From positions 115,934-179,933 of the forward strand of contig CANKGV010000003.1 of NCBI GenBank assembly GCA_947481575.1: a stretch of 64,000 nt of DNA, read 5' to 3'. This DNA is from Alphaproteobacteria bacterium. Lineage in GTDB: Bacteria > Pseudomonadota > Alphaproteobacteria > UBA2966 > CAIVPW01. Within the stretch, counting starts at the first letter, position 1, and each line of letters opens with the position of its first letter. A program made the translations under genes and the position numbers. Under the pieces are notes generated by a model. It did no database searches and was not told the origin of the DNA. It was given only the letters and a program-made list of their open reading frames with translations. Below are positions 55,785-64,000 of the stretch, in pieces.

Positions 55785-56243
55785 ATGAGCACAAGCATCG
55801 GATGCCGCTGCGCGCTGGCCGTGTTTCTCACGGCGGCACCGCTGTTCGCAAGTGCGGCCGAGACCTACCAGTGCGTCGAGAACGACCGCACCGGGTTCCT
55901 GTGGAACGGCCAGAACATGGAACGCGGGCGCCTGCCGGGCGCCAACATGGTGCTGGCCGGCGAGTTCCCGCTAGAAGGCGGCACCCCGACCGAGGCTGTG
56001 CTGCAGATCGAAGGCATCCGCTCGCCGCTGGCGATGGGGTGTACGGTACCGTTCTTCGGCCAGAAGCCAGTGCTGTGCACGAGCGGCAGCCACACCCTGG
56101 TGCTGGACCGGGATTCGGGCCGGTTTACGCTGGCGCGGCAGTTCGGCTGGGTGTTCGAAGATCTGCACACCGGGGCTCCGAACGAGGACACGTTTACCGT
56201 CGGCTGGGGCATGTGCACCCGCGGGCCCGGCGCGGCCAAGTGA
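55785..56243 (+). CDS. Secreted four-cysteine protein, tandem paralog 1
   Basis: 152 aa with a signal peptide (MSTSIGCRCALAVFLTAAPLFASAA). The mature part has four cysteines at YQC, GC, LCTSGSH and MC, and the shared core DSGRFTLARQFGWVFEDL...NEDTFTVGWGMC. It aligns with the next two genes along its whole length, so these are three tandem copies. I do not recognise the family; two disulfides are likely. AGGA precedes the ATG. Confidence 0.8.
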   Translation: MSTSIGCRCALAVFLTAAPLFASAAETYQCVENDRTGFLWNGQNMERGRLPGANMVLAGEFPLEGGTPTEAVLQIEGIRSPLAMGCTVPFFGQKPVLCTSGSHTLVLDRDSGRFTLARQFGWVFEDLHTGAPNEDTFTVGWGMCTRGPGAAK

Positions 56244-56310
56244 CGCGCGAATCCGGCGGCAGTAGCGCAGTGATGCTATGATGCGCGCGGAACCGATCCG
56301 GAGCCTGACT

Positions 56311-56763
56311 GTGACCACACCCGTGCCCGTTCGTTGCGCGGTGGCCGTGCTGCTCGCGGCCGTTGTGACTACCGCGACCGCCCAGGAGCAGTGGGAGATC
56401 TACGTCTGCACCGAATCGGAAGAGGCCGGCTATCGCCTGCAGGGCGATACGCTGGCGCGCAACCGGTACGAGGGCGCGACCTTTACGTTTTCGCTGTCCG
56501 CCACGGATCCGGTTGGGACCTTGGAAGAGCACGGCACGGGCGGAATGCTCTACATGGATTGCCTGATCCCCTACGAGGACAAAGCGCCGACGACCATCTC
56601 GTGCACCGAGGGGGCGCACACGTTTGTCATGGACCTCGAATCGGGAAGGTTCGCCTTCAGCCGCCTGTTCGGCTACGTATTCCCTGACCCCATCACCGGC
56701 GGCCCGAATGGCGACGCTGTGACTGTGGGTGTCGGCCTGTGCAAGCCTAGCCAAGGAATCTGA
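56311..56763 (+). CDS. Secreted four-cysteine protein, tandem paralog 2
   Basis: 150 aa from the GTG at 56311, which has GGAG 7 bp upstream and gives the same length as its sisters; the double ATG at 56278/56281 would add a basic leader. Signal peptide PVRCAVAVLLAAVVTTATA, then YVC, MDC, SCTEGAH, the core ESGRFAFSRLFGYVFPDP, and NGDAVTVGVGLC. Function unknown. Confidence 0.78.
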   Translation: MTTPVPVRCAVAVLLAAVVTTATAQEQWEIYVCTESEEAGYRLQGDTLARNRYEGATFTFSLSATDPVGTLEEHGTGGMLYMDCLIPYEDKAPTTISCTEGAHTFVMDLESGRFAFSRLFGYVFPDPITGGPNGDAVTVGVGLCKPSQGI

Positions 56764-56766
56764 CGC

Positions 56767-57216
56767 GTGAAACGCACCCTCCCATGGACGGCCGCTGCAT
56801 TCGCGGCGATGACCAGCGTGACTGCGCCCGCTCTTGCCGCGGATGGCTGGCTGGAGTTCGGCTGCAATGAAATCGAAGAAACCGGCTACCAGATGGTGGA
56901 CGGCAAGATGGTGCGGCAGCTTTACGAGGGGACGCAGTTTCTGTTCGCGCTACGCGAAGCCGACATGACCGCGATCCTGCAGCTGGTGAACAACCAGCGG
57001 TTCTATATGGACTGCCGGATCGCGTTCCGGCTGGCGCCGGACGCGGTGGCGTGCACCGACGGCGCCCACGCGTTCGTCATCGAAAAGGTGTCGGGGCGGT
57101 TCACCTATACGCGCCACCTTGGCTGGGCGTACCCCGATGTCCGCGTGCCCACCAACGCCAATGGCGATCCGCTGACGGTCGGTTACGGATTCTGCATCGT
57201 AAAGGGCGGCGCCTAG
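56767..57216 (+). CDS. Secreted four-cysteine protein, tandem paralog 3
   Basis: 149 aa, GTG start 3 bp after paralog 2, so probably one transcript. Signal peptide MKRTLPWTAAAFAAMTSVTAPALAA. Cysteines at FGC, MDC, ACTDGAH and FC; core VSGRFTYTRHLGWAYPDV and NGDPLTVGYGFC. Function unknown; the family looks confined to small periplasmic proteins here. Confidence 0.8.
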   Translation: MKRTLPWTAAAFAAMTSVTAPALAADGWLEFGCNEIEETGYQMVDGKMVRQLYEGTQFLFALREADMTAILQLVNNQRFYMDCRIAFRLAPDAVACTDGAHAFVIEKVSGRFTYTRHLGWAYPDVRVPTNANGDPLTVGYGFCIVKGGA

Positions 57217-57235
57217 CGTACCGCTGGCGGGTTGG

Positions 57236-57709
57236 TTAGCGCAGGGCCTTAGGCTCCGGCGGGAACGTAGCGGCAGGGCGTTCGCGCTTCGGCCGCAATT
57301 CGCCTTTGGCGACGGTGACACCCATCTCGAGGCTGTCGGCGATACGGTGGGCGCGCTCCAGGAAGTGGGCGGCCGCAGCAGGGGGGCACCGTTCCCGCGC
57401 CGTGGCGGCGAACAGTTCCAGCCAGCGGTCGAACTCCGGCGTGTCGATCGGCAGCGGCAGATGGGCCGCCATCGGCTGGCCGTGGTAGCGGCCGGTGAGC
57501 AGCGCCACCGACGACCAAAACGCGCTGATCTTCGCGATGTGCGCCTCCCAGTCGCGGACATGCGCCTGGAAGATCGGCCCGATGAGCGGGTCGAGGCGGG
57601 CGCGGCCATAGAATGTGCGCACCAGGTCTTCGATCATCGCCTCGGTGATGCCGGTGCGAGCCGCGATCTCGGCAGTGATCGCCGCGCGCCGCTCTGCCTG
57701 TTCATCCAT
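57236..57709 (-). CDS. Group III truncated haemoglobin
   Basis: 157 aa with the group III pattern: IEDLVRTFYGRARLDPLIGPIF (distal Phe-Tyr pair) and LTGRYHGQPMAAHLPLPI, where the His after Tyr is the proximal haem ligand. The family binds oxygen or handles nitric oxide; the exact role varies. Two bases separate its ATG from the radC stop, so it follows radC in one transcript. Confidence 0.9.
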   Translation of the reverse strand: MDEQAERRAAITAEIAARTGITEAMIEDLVRTFYGRARLDPLIGPIFQAHVRDWEAHIAKISAFWSSVALLTGRYHGQPMAAHLPLPIDTPEFDRWLELFAATARERCPPAAAAHFLERAHRIADSLEMGVTVAKGELRPKRERPAATFPPEPKALR

Positions 57710-57711
57710 CG

Positions 57712-58410
57712 CTAGAGCAACCCTTGCGCGCGGAAGCTGACATGGCGCCCGCGGCCGATCACCAAGTGGTCATGCACGGTGATGCCAAGCTTCTGGGCGG
57801 CGTCGCGGATTTCCCGGGTCATGGTGATGTCGGCGGCCGATGGCGTAGGGTCGCCGCTCGGGTGGTTGTGCACCAGGATCATCGCGGAGGCGTTCCGCTC
57901 CAGGGCGAGGCTGAGCACCTCGCGCACGTAGACCGGAACATGGTCGACCGTACCCCGCGCGACTTCGTGGTCGTGGACGAGCGCATTCTTCTTGTCGAGC
58001 AGCAGCACGCGGAACTGTTCCTTGCCTTCGAAGCCCATGCGGCTGACGCAGTAGTCGAGAACCTGCTCCAGCGACGACAGGACGTCTTGCTTGCGGATTT
58101 GTCCGAACTTCAGACGGTGCGCTGCGGCGGCTACCGTCTTCAGCGCAGTCACCGCTCCGGGCGTAACGCCAGTGACCTTGCGGAGGCGGGCCGGGTCCGC
58201 GGAAACCACATCGGCGAATGTCTTGAATTCAGCGAGCAACGCCTTCGCGAGTGGCTTCGTGTCCTTTTGCGGGATGCCGAGGAAGAGGATCAGTTCCAGC
58301 AGTTCGTAGTCGGGCAGGGCGTCGGCGCCGCCCTCAAGGAAGCGCTGCTTGAGGCGCTGGCGGTGCCCGGTGTGGCCGGGCGGGCGAGGCGGTGGAGCCT
58401 CAGGCGGCAT
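57712..58410 (-). CDS. radC: RadC/JAB-domain protein
   Basis: 232 aa. N-terminal helix-hairpin-helix-like region (LPDYELLELILFL) and a JAMM metal site: E in VREVLSLALERNASAMILVHNHPSGDPTPSAADITMT. Despite the name, a role in DNA repair is not well supported for the family. Its start lies inside the 3' end of map by 11 bp. Confidence 0.94.
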   Translation of the reverse strand: MPPEAPPPRPPGHTGHRQRLKQRFLEGGADALPDYELLELILFLGIPQKDTKPLAKALLAEFKTFADVVSADPARLRKVTGVTPGAVTALKTVAAAAHRLKFGQIRKQDVLSSLEQVLDYCVSRMGFEGKEQFRVLLLDKKNALVHDHEVARGTVDHVPVYVREVLSLALERNASAMILVHNHPSGDPTPSAADITMTREIRDAAQKLGITVHDHLVIGRGRHVSFRAQGLL

Positions 58411-59257
58411 ACGGGGGTTTGTGCATGCCCTTGGGCGAAGTGGTGAAAATCTCGACCCCCGTTTCGGTCACGCCCACTACGTGCTCAAACTGCGCCGACA
58501 GCGAGCGGTCTTTGGTGACCGCGGTCCAGCCGTCCTGCAGCATGCGGATCTGCCACTTGCCGAGGTTGATCATCGGCTCGACCGTGAACATCATTCCGGC
58601 CATCAAGCGCGGGCCTTCGCCTGGCTCGCCGTAGTGGAGGATGTTGGGAACGTCGTGGAACACCCGGCCGACGCCGTGGCCGCAGAAATCGCGGACCACC
58701 GAGTAACGGTGCTCTTCGGCGTACGACTGGATCGCATGGCCAATGTCGCCGACCGTAGCGCCGGGGCGGACCTGGGCGATGCCGCGCATCATGGCTTCGT
58801 AGGTAACGTCGCATAGGCGCGCCGCCTTGCGGCCGACTTCGCCCACGAAGAACATGCGGCTCGTGTCGCCATGCCAACCGTCCAGGATGGCGGTGACGTC
58901 GATGTTGACGATGTCGCCTTCGAACAACTGCTTGTCGCTCGGGATGCCGTGGCACACGACGTGGTTCACTGAAGTGCAGATCGACTTGGTGAAGCCGCGA
59001 TAGTGCAACGGCGCCGGTACACCGCCGTGGTCGAGGACAAACGCGAGGCAGGCGAGGTCGAGGGAGTCGGTGGTCACGCCCGGCTTCACGAACGGCGCGA
59101 TGTAGTCGAGCGTGGCCGCAGCCAACTGGCCGGCGCGGCGCATGCCGTCGAACCCTTCCGGGCCGTGAATCTTGATTGCGCCGTTGCGGCGCGGCCGCTC
59201 GATGTCGAGCACGTCCTGGTCGGGCGCGAAGCCTGCGTCTGCGCTGAGTTCGATCAT
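58400..59257 (-). CDS. map: Methionine aminopeptidase, type I
   Basis: 285 aa with the pita-bread fold metal ligands: D in VNIDVTAILDGWHGDTSRMF, H in CGHGVGRVFHDVPN, E in MFTVEPMINLG and the final E. It removes initiator Met. An N-terminal extension of about 35 residues precedes the catalytic domain. Confidence 0.95.
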   Translation of the reverse strand: MIELSADAGFAPDQDVLDIERPRRNGAIKIHGPEGFDGMRRAGQLAAATLDYIAPFVKPGVTTDSLDLACLAFVLDHGGVPAPLHYRGFTKSICTSVNHVVCHGIPSDKQLFEGDIVNIDVTAILDGWHGDTSRMFFVGEVGRKAARLCDVTYEAMMRGIAQVRPGATVGDIGHAIQSYAEEHRYSVVRDFCGHGVGRVFHDVPNILHYGEPGEGPRLMAGMMFTVEPMINLGKWQIRMLQDGWTAVTKDRSLSAQFEHVVGVTETGVEIFTTSPKGMHKPPYAA

Positions 59258-59263
59258 GGCAGC

Positions 59264-59965
59264 CTACGGTGCAAAGGGCAGCGCCTTGTCTAGCACAATT
59301 TCGGCCGGCGAGAGAGCGCAGCAGTAGGCCAGCAACTCAACCCCGGCTGCCTGCGCGGCCTGCGCCGCCGCGGCAAAAGCCGGGTCAACGTCGGCGGCGA
59401 TGGCAAACGCGCGGGCATCGCTGCGCTGGACCAGGAACACGACCGCCGCGCGAGTTCCCGCCGCGGCCAGGGACGCCAACTCGGCCATGTGCTTGGCGCC
59501 GCGCTCGGTAACGGAATCGGGGAACTCCGCCAGCCCGAGCGTCCGCATTAGGTGCACATTCTTTACCTCGACGTAGCAGGGGCCGCGGGCGGGGTCGTCG
59601 AGCACGATATCCACGCGGGAACGGTGGCCGTAAGGGACCTCGCGGCGTAGCGCGGCATACCCAGCGAGTTCCGGGATGGCGCCGGCGGCGATGGCCTCCG
59701 CGACGATGCGGTTGGGGTGTGCGGTGTTGATGCCGACCAGCCCGCCGCCGGCCGCAGCCAATTCCCAGGAATACGCCAGGGCGCGCTTGGGGTTGGCCGA
59801 CCGCGACAACCACACGGGCATGCCGGGCCCGGTCAGACCGGTCATCGCGCCGGGGTTGGCGCAGTGGGCGGTGACGGCTTCGCCGCTATCCAGCACCACG
59901 TCGGCCAGGAACCGTTTGTAACGCCGCGCAAGGCGCGCCGGCACCAGAGGACTCTCAAACCGCAT
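59264..59965 (-). CDS. sfsA: SfsA family protein
   Basis: 233 aa starting MRFESPLVPARLARRYKRFL, with AHCANPGAMTGLTGPGMPVWLS and DIVLDDPARGPCYVEVKNVHL. The family has an N-terminal OB-like part and a nuclease-like domain; it was linked to maltose gene expression in E. coli but its function is unclear. 6 bp upstream of map. A longer frame upstream overlaps the next gene. Confidence 0.93.
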   Translation of the reverse strand: MRFESPLVPARLARRYKRFLADVVLDSGEAVTAHCANPGAMTGLTGPGMPVWLSRSANPKRALAYSWELAAAGGGLVGINTAHPNRIVAEAIAAGAIPELAGYAALRREVPYGHRSRVDIVLDDPARGPCYVEVKNVHLMRTLGLAEFPDSVTERGAKHMAELASLAAAGTRAAVVFLVQRSDARAFAIAADVDPAFAAAAQAAQAAGVELLAYCCALSPAEIVLDKALPFAP

Positions 59966-60037
59966 GCCGGGCAAGGTAAGGCGCGGGCCGTGCGGTTTCC
60001 AGCGCAGGGCAAGGTCCCGTTGGGGTATCCTGCGGCC

Positions 60038-60784
60038 ATGAAGACTGCGGCGCTGGTAATCATCGGCAACGAGATCCTGTCCGGGCAGACCCAGGACCGC
60101 AACGGACCGTTCCTGGCGCGTCGTCTCGGCGAGCTCGGCGTGCGCGTGGCGGAACTGCGCGCGGTGCGCGACGACGAACCGGCGATCGTTGCGGCAATCA
60201 ACGAGCTGCGCGCCAGTTGCGACTACGTTTTGGCGACCGGCGGGATCGGCCCGACCCACGACGACATCACCGCCGCTGCCATCGCCAAGGCGTTTGGCGT
60301 CGCACATGCGGTTCATCCCAAGGCGCGCGCCTTGCTGGCGGCAAAGTATGGCGCGGACCTGAACGCCGCGCGTCTGCGCATGGCGACGGTGCCGACGGGC
60401 GCGGAGTTGATCGACAACCCGATCAGCACGGCACCGGGATTCGTCATCGGCAACGTCTATGTGTTCGCCGGAGTGCCGGAGATCATGCAGGCGATGTTTG
60501 AAAGTGCCCGCCATCGCATCGCCGGCGGCCCGCCGGTGCGCTCGCGCACGGTTCTGGCCACGGCCACCGAGGGCGTATTCGCCGACCAACTCGCGGCGGT
60601 CCAGGCGCAGCATCGCGACGTCGAGATCGGCAGCTATCCGTCGTTCGGGCGGGCGAAGGTTGAGACTCGCATCGTGATGCGGTCGACGGACGCCGCGCGG
60701 ATCGACGCGGCGGCGGCGGCGGTGGAGAACATGTTCCGGGCGCTGGCCGTCCCGGCCGTCTCAGAACCCGGCAGCGCGCCATGA
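60038..60784 (+). CDS. CinA/MoaB-type molybdopterin-binding-domain protein
   Basis: 248 aa: IIGNEILSGQTQDRNGPFLARRLGELG and LATGGIGPTHDDITAAAIAKAFG are the MoCF-BD (CinA N-terminal) signatures. The nicotinamide-nucleotide amidase domain of full CinA is missing. The function is uncertain; related single-domain proteins act on nucleotide diphosphates. ATGA overlap with the GNAT downstream. Confidence 0.88.
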   Translation: MKTAALVIIGNEILSGQTQDRNGPFLARRLGELGVRVAELRAVRDDEPAIVAAINELRASCDYVLATGGIGPTHDDITAAAIAKAFGVAHAVHPKARALLAAKYGADLNAARLRMATVPTGAELIDNPISTAPGFVIGNVYVFAGVPEIMQAMFESARHRIAGGPPVRSRTVLATATEGVFADQLAAVQAQHRDVEIGSYPSFGRAKVETRIVMRSTDAARIDAAAAAVENMFRALAVPAVSEPGSAP

Positions 60785-61353
60785 TCCGCACCGGCTACCG
60801 GATCCGCGCGGCCTCGCCGGTCGATGCCAGCGCGATTGCCCACGTGTATGTGGCGACCTGGCGCACGAGCTACCACAACCTGCTGCCGGCGGCGACGCTG
60901 AGCAACATGAACGAGATGCGCGAGACGCTGTATTGGTGGACCGCGCTGTGCAGCGCGCGGGCAAGCACGGTGACGCTGGTCGTCGAGAATCCCGAGGGGC
61001 GGGTCGTTGGATTCGTGTCCGGCGGGCCCGATCGTGGCCAGGGTGCGGCACGGCGCGCCGAGATCTACACGCTGTACCTGCTGCAGGACATGCAGCGGCG
61101 CGGGTTCGGCGCCGCGCTCTTGTCGGCTTGCGCGGCCCGGCTGGCGGCGCTCGGGTTCAACTCTCTGGTGGTTTGGGTTCTGGCGGCAAACTCCGCGCGC
61201 GGATTCTATGAATCGTTCGGCGGGATCGCCGCCGCGTCCAAGACCATCCGGGTCGGCGACCGGCGTGTGGAGGAGGTCGCCTACTTATGGGCCGACATTC
61301 GTTCTGCCGCCCAGGCAGTCGCCGATTCCGGCGACGGCGTGGGCGACATATAG
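60781..61353 (+). CDS. GNAT acetyltransferase
   Basis: 190 aa. N-terminal YRIRAASPVDASAIAHVYVATWRTSYHN and the acetyl-CoA loop LQDMQRRGFGAALLSACAARLAALGFN, followed by VLAANSARGFYESFGG. The substrate is unknown. Coupled to the preceding gene, so probably expressed with it. Confidence 0.88.
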   Translation: MIRTGYRIRAASPVDASAIAHVYVATWRTSYHNLLPAATLSNMNEMRETLYWWTALCSARASTVTLVVENPEGRVVGFVSGGPDRGQGAARRAEIYTLYLLQDMQRRGFGAALLSACAARLAALGFNSLVVWVLAANSARGFYESFGGIAAASKTIRVGDRRVEEVAYLWADIRSAAQAVADSGDGVGDI

Positions 61354-61391
61354 CGGGCCATCGAATACACGACGGCGCAGCAGAACCATCC

Positions 61392-61478
61392 GCGGACGTG
61401 GCGAAACTGGCAGACGCAGCAGACTTAAAATCTGCATCTCGCAAGGGAGTGTGGGTTCGAGTCCCACCGTCCGCACCA
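61392..61478 (+). tRNA. tRNA-Leu(UAA)
   Basis: Class II cloverleaf: acceptor GCGGACG/CGTCCGC, anticodon stem GCAGA/TCTGC with loop CTTAAAA (anticodon TAA), a long variable arm and T-arm GTGGG-TTCGAGT-CCCAC, discriminator A and encoded CCA (61476-61478). The dnaE2 stop lies 5 bp downstream on the other strand. Confidence 0.95.
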
Positions 61479-61483
61479 TAATC

Positions 61484-64000
61484 CTAATGAAAGTCTCGGC
61501 TCTTCGGTGCCGGCGCCCTGCCGTCCGGGACGGAGAGAGAAGCGGGCCGTGCTTCGCCCTGGGACAGCAGATTCAGCCGGCTGCTGAGATCGACGAATGT
61601 CTCGGCGACCACGTGGATCACCTCGCCTTCGCGCTGGATACGCCCGCGCACCAGCAGGAACTTGGCGCTTGTCACCACGCGGCGATGGCCGGCGAACACC
61701 TTTGCCCACACCACCACGTTGACGACGCCGAACTCGTCTTCCAGCGTCATGAACACCACACCCTTGGCCGTTCCCGGCCGCTGCCGCACCAGCACCAGCC
61801 CAGCCACGGACACACGCCGGAGCACGCGTTCCGCCTCGCGATGCTGGGCACTGGTGATCACTCCCATCTGCCGCAACTCAGAGCGGAAGAGTCCGCACGG
61901 GTGCGCCTTCAGCGATAGCCCGGTCGCGGTGTAATCTTCCACCACGTGCTCGCCCAGCGTCATGGCCGGCAACGTCACCGCCGCCTCGTGGAACAGATCG
62001 CCGGGTGGGATCGCAAACATCGGCGCGGCGCTTGCCATCGCCGCGGCTTTGCGTTGCAGCGCGCCGCCCTCCAGCCCCTTTACCGCCCACAGCGCTTGGC
62101 GGCGATCCAGCCCGAGCGAGCGGAACGCATCCGCTTCGGCGAGCCGCACCAGTTGCGCCACCGGCACGCCGCCTCGCGCCCACAGCGCGCGGAGTTCGGT
62201 GTATCCTGCGCCGCGCGCGGCCACGAGTGCGCGTGCGTGCGCCTCGGGCATGCCGTTCACCTGGCGCAGCCCCAGGCGCACCGCGCGCCACTTGCCGGCA
62301 GTGGCGGGCTCCAGCGTGCAGTCCCAGTCGCTTGCGTTCACGTCCACCGCGCGCACCTCGACGCCGTGCTCGTGCGCATCGCGCACCAGTTGCGACGGCT
62401 GGTAGAAGCCCATCGGCTGGCTGTTGAGGATCGCGGCGCAGAACGCATCCGGGTAGTGGCACTTGAGCCACGCCGAGACGTACACCAGCAGCGCGAAGCT
62501 GGCAGCGTGACTCTCGGGAAATCCGTATTCGCCGAAGCCTTCGATCTGTTTGAAGCAGCGCTCGGCGAACTCGGCCTCGTAGCCGTTCTTGACCATGCCG
62601 CCGACGAACTTCTCGCGGAACGTGTGGATGGTGCCGGTGTGGCGGAACGTTGCCATTGCCCGGCGCAGCTGGTCGGCCTCGCCCGGACTGAATCCCGCCC
62701 CGACGATGGCGATCTGCATCACCTGCTCCTGGAACAGGGGCACGCCGCAGGTCTTGCCCAGCACCGTCTTCAGCGCCTCGGACGGATACTCGACCGGCTC
62801 GGTGCCGTCGCGGCGCTTCAGATACGGATGCACCATGCCGCCCTGGATAGGCCCCGGTCGCACGATCGCCACCTCGATCACCAGGTCGTAGAAGGTGCGC
62901 GGCTTCAGCCGCGGCAGCATCGACATCTGCGCCCGGCTTTCCACCTGGAACACGCCGACCGAATCGGCGTGGCACAACATGTCGTACACCGCCGCGTCGT
63001 CCTGCGGCACCGTGGCGAGCTCGAGGTCGCGGCCGTGGTGCCCACGGATCAGGTCGAATGCTTTGCGGATGCAGGTGAGCATTCCCAACGCCAGCACATC
63101 GACCTTGAGCATGCCGAGGGCGTCGATGTCGTCCTTGTCCCACTCCACGTTGGTGCGGTCTGGCATCGCCGCCTTCAGGATCGCCCCGGTCTCGTCGAGC
63201 CGCTCGCGCGTGAGCACGAACCCGCCCACGTGCTGTGACAAGTGCCGCGGAAACCCGATCAGCGTGTGGGTCAGTTCCAGCGCTAGGCGCAGTTGCGGAT
63301 TGACCGGATCGAGCCCGATCTCGCGCACGTGGTGGTCGGGCACACCGTCGTCGCCATAGCCCCATATGGTGCCGGCCAGCGCGCCGATCACGTCGTCCTT
63401 TAGCCCCATGGCCTTGCCGACGTCGCGGATCGCCATGCGCGGGCGGTAGTGGATCACCGTCGAGCAGATCGCGGCACGCTCGCGGCCATAGCGCAGGTAG
63501 AGGTATTGGATTACCTCCTCGCGCCGCTCATGCTCGAAGTCCACGTCGATGTCGGGTGGCTCGCGTCGCTCCAGCGACATGAAGCGCTCGAACAGCAACG
63601 CAATCTTGGTGGGATCCACCGCGGTGATCCCGAGGCAGTAGCACACCGCGCTGTTGGCCGCCGACCCGCGCCCCTGGCACAAAATGCCACGCCCGCGCGC
63701 GAAGCGGACGATGTCGTACACCGTGAGGAAATAGCGCTCGTACGCAAGTTGCGCGATCAGCGCCAGCTCCTTGCGCAACACCGTACGCACAGCATCAGGC
63801 ACGCCCGCCGGGTAGTGCTTCGCCGCACCCTTCCAGGTCAGTTCTTCCAGGTACTCCTGGGGCGTCCTGCCCGGCGGCACCGTCTCGTCCGGATACTCGT
63901 AGCGCAGTTCATCGAGGCTGAATCGAACCTGGGCGGCGATCGCCACCGAGCGCGCGACCGCGTCCGGCAGCCGCGTGAACAGCCGCGCCATCTCGGCTGC
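61484..64000 (-). CDS. dnaE2: Error-prone DNA polymerase III alpha subunit DnaE2, C-terminal part
   Basis: At least 835 residues; the 5' end (PHP domain) lies beyond the window. The polymerase active site is [44 protein letters not shown] and a final OB-fold region (about 120 residues from the C-terminus) are typical. The absence of a long tau-binding tail and the end at APKSRDFH fit DnaE2 rather than DnaE1. It works with ImuA and ImuB in mutagenic repair in this class; those genes are expected upstream, outside the window. Confidence 0.93.
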   Translation of the reverse strand, partial: AAEMARLFTRLPDAVARSVAIAAQVRFSLDELRYEYPDETVPPGRTPQEYLEELTWKGAAKHYPAGVPDAVRTVLRKELALIAQLAYERYFLTVYDIVRFARGRGILCQGRGSAANSAVCYCLGITAVDPTKIALLFERFMSLERREPPDIDVDFEHERREEVIQYLYLRYGRERAAICSTVIHYRPRMAIRDVGKAMGLKDDVIGALAGTIWGYGDDGVPDHHVREIGLDPVNPQLRLALELTHTLIGFPRHLSQHVGGFVLTRERLDETGAILKAAMPDRTNVEWDKDDIDALGMLKVDVLALGMLTCIRKAFDLIRGHHGRDLELATVPQDDAAVYDMLCHADSVGVFQVESRAQMSMLPRLKPRTFYDLVIEVAIVRPGPIQGGMVHPYLKRRDGTEPVEYPSEALKTVLGKTCGVPLFQEQVMQIAIVGAGFSPGEADQLRRAMATFRHTGTIHTFREKFVGGMVKNGYEAEFAERCFKQIEGFGEYGFPESHAASFALLVYVSAWLKCHYPDAFCAAILNSQPMGFYQPSQLVRDAHEHGVEVRAVDVNASDWDCTLEPATAGKWRAVRLGLRQVNGMPEAHARALVAARGAGYTELRALWARGGVPVAQLVRLAEADAFRSLGLDRRQALWAVKGLEGGALQRKAAAMASAAPMFAIPPGDLFHEAAVTLPAMTLGEHVVEDYTATGLSLKAHPCGLFRSELRQMGVITSAQHREAERVLRRVSVAGLVLVRQRPGTAKGVVFMTLEDEFGVVNVVVWAKVFAGHRRVVTSAKFLLVRGRIQREGEVIHVVAETFVDLSSRLNLLSQGEARPASLSVPDGRAPAPKSRDFH

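Noticed and set aside
61946-63238. Open frame of 430 codons on the plus strand inside dnaE2
   Set aside because: Antisense shadow rich in His and Arg; dnaE2 motifs on the minus strand are unambiguous.

Overview
The window looks like chromosome of a high-GC alphaproteobacterium, probably of Rhodospirillales type. This is judged from gene order and families: purC-purS-purQ-purL followed by bolA and a CGFS glutaredoxin, a DUF1476 gene divergent from purC, a DUF2336 gene beside cheZ, dnaE2, a group III truncated haemoglobin and a CheY of the 'NNYIVKPFNA' type. Almost all coding DNA is intact, densely packed and often translationally coupled.

Layout. Positions 1-4.3 kb hold the end of a PQQ-dependent alcohol dehydrogenase, an unknown secreted protein, a small periplasmic cytochrome c that may be the electron acceptor, an exported pentapeptide-repeat protein and a LysR regulator divergent from a DUF2798 membrane protein. 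From about 5.0 to 26.5 kb lies a prophage-like element of short-tailed (podovirus) type. It has an S24 repressor flanked by two matching promoter/operator sites, then a mostly rightward late operon: lysozyme-like protein, TerS, TerL, portal, a DUF2927 zinc-protease-like protein, major capsid protein, adaptors, gp10-like tail hub, GNAT, internal virion protein, scaffold-like protein, fibre, a cargo of surface/modification enzymes, and a GTA-type 3-TM holin that ends 18 bp from a tRNA-Val. No integrase, replication gene or second att copy is visible.

From 26.5 to 41.2 kb is a housekeeping run: gph, then glmU-glmS (UDP-GlcNAc supply), gor, class II DAHP synthase, nadE-gltX-cysS-cimA-rarD-trmJ in a tight chain. 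From 41.4 to 47.1 kb is a damaged region: a Tat-exported alpha-carbonic anhydrase broken by one in-frame TAA, and a chemoreceptor and cheY fused out of frame by a deletion. These are followed by intact cheZ, a DUF2336 gene and a full-length chemoreceptor.

From 47.3 to 55.7 kb come rpsD, an MFS transporter, the grxD/bolA pair, the purine genes purL-purQ-purS-purC, DUF1476 and purB. From 55.8 to 57.2 kb are three tandem paralogous secreted proteins with four conserved cysteines, which I do not recognise. From 57.2 kb to the end are a truncated haemoglobin, radC, map, sfsA, a CinA-type molybdopterin-binding-domain protein, a GNAT, tRNA-Leu(UAA) and the C-terminal part of dnaE2, which runs off the right edge.

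The most interesting items are the compact integrase-less particle locus with its repressor-operator circuit and surface-modification cargo, the chemoreceptor/CheY deletion junction, the nonsense-broken carbonic anhydrase, and the three-paralog secreted family.
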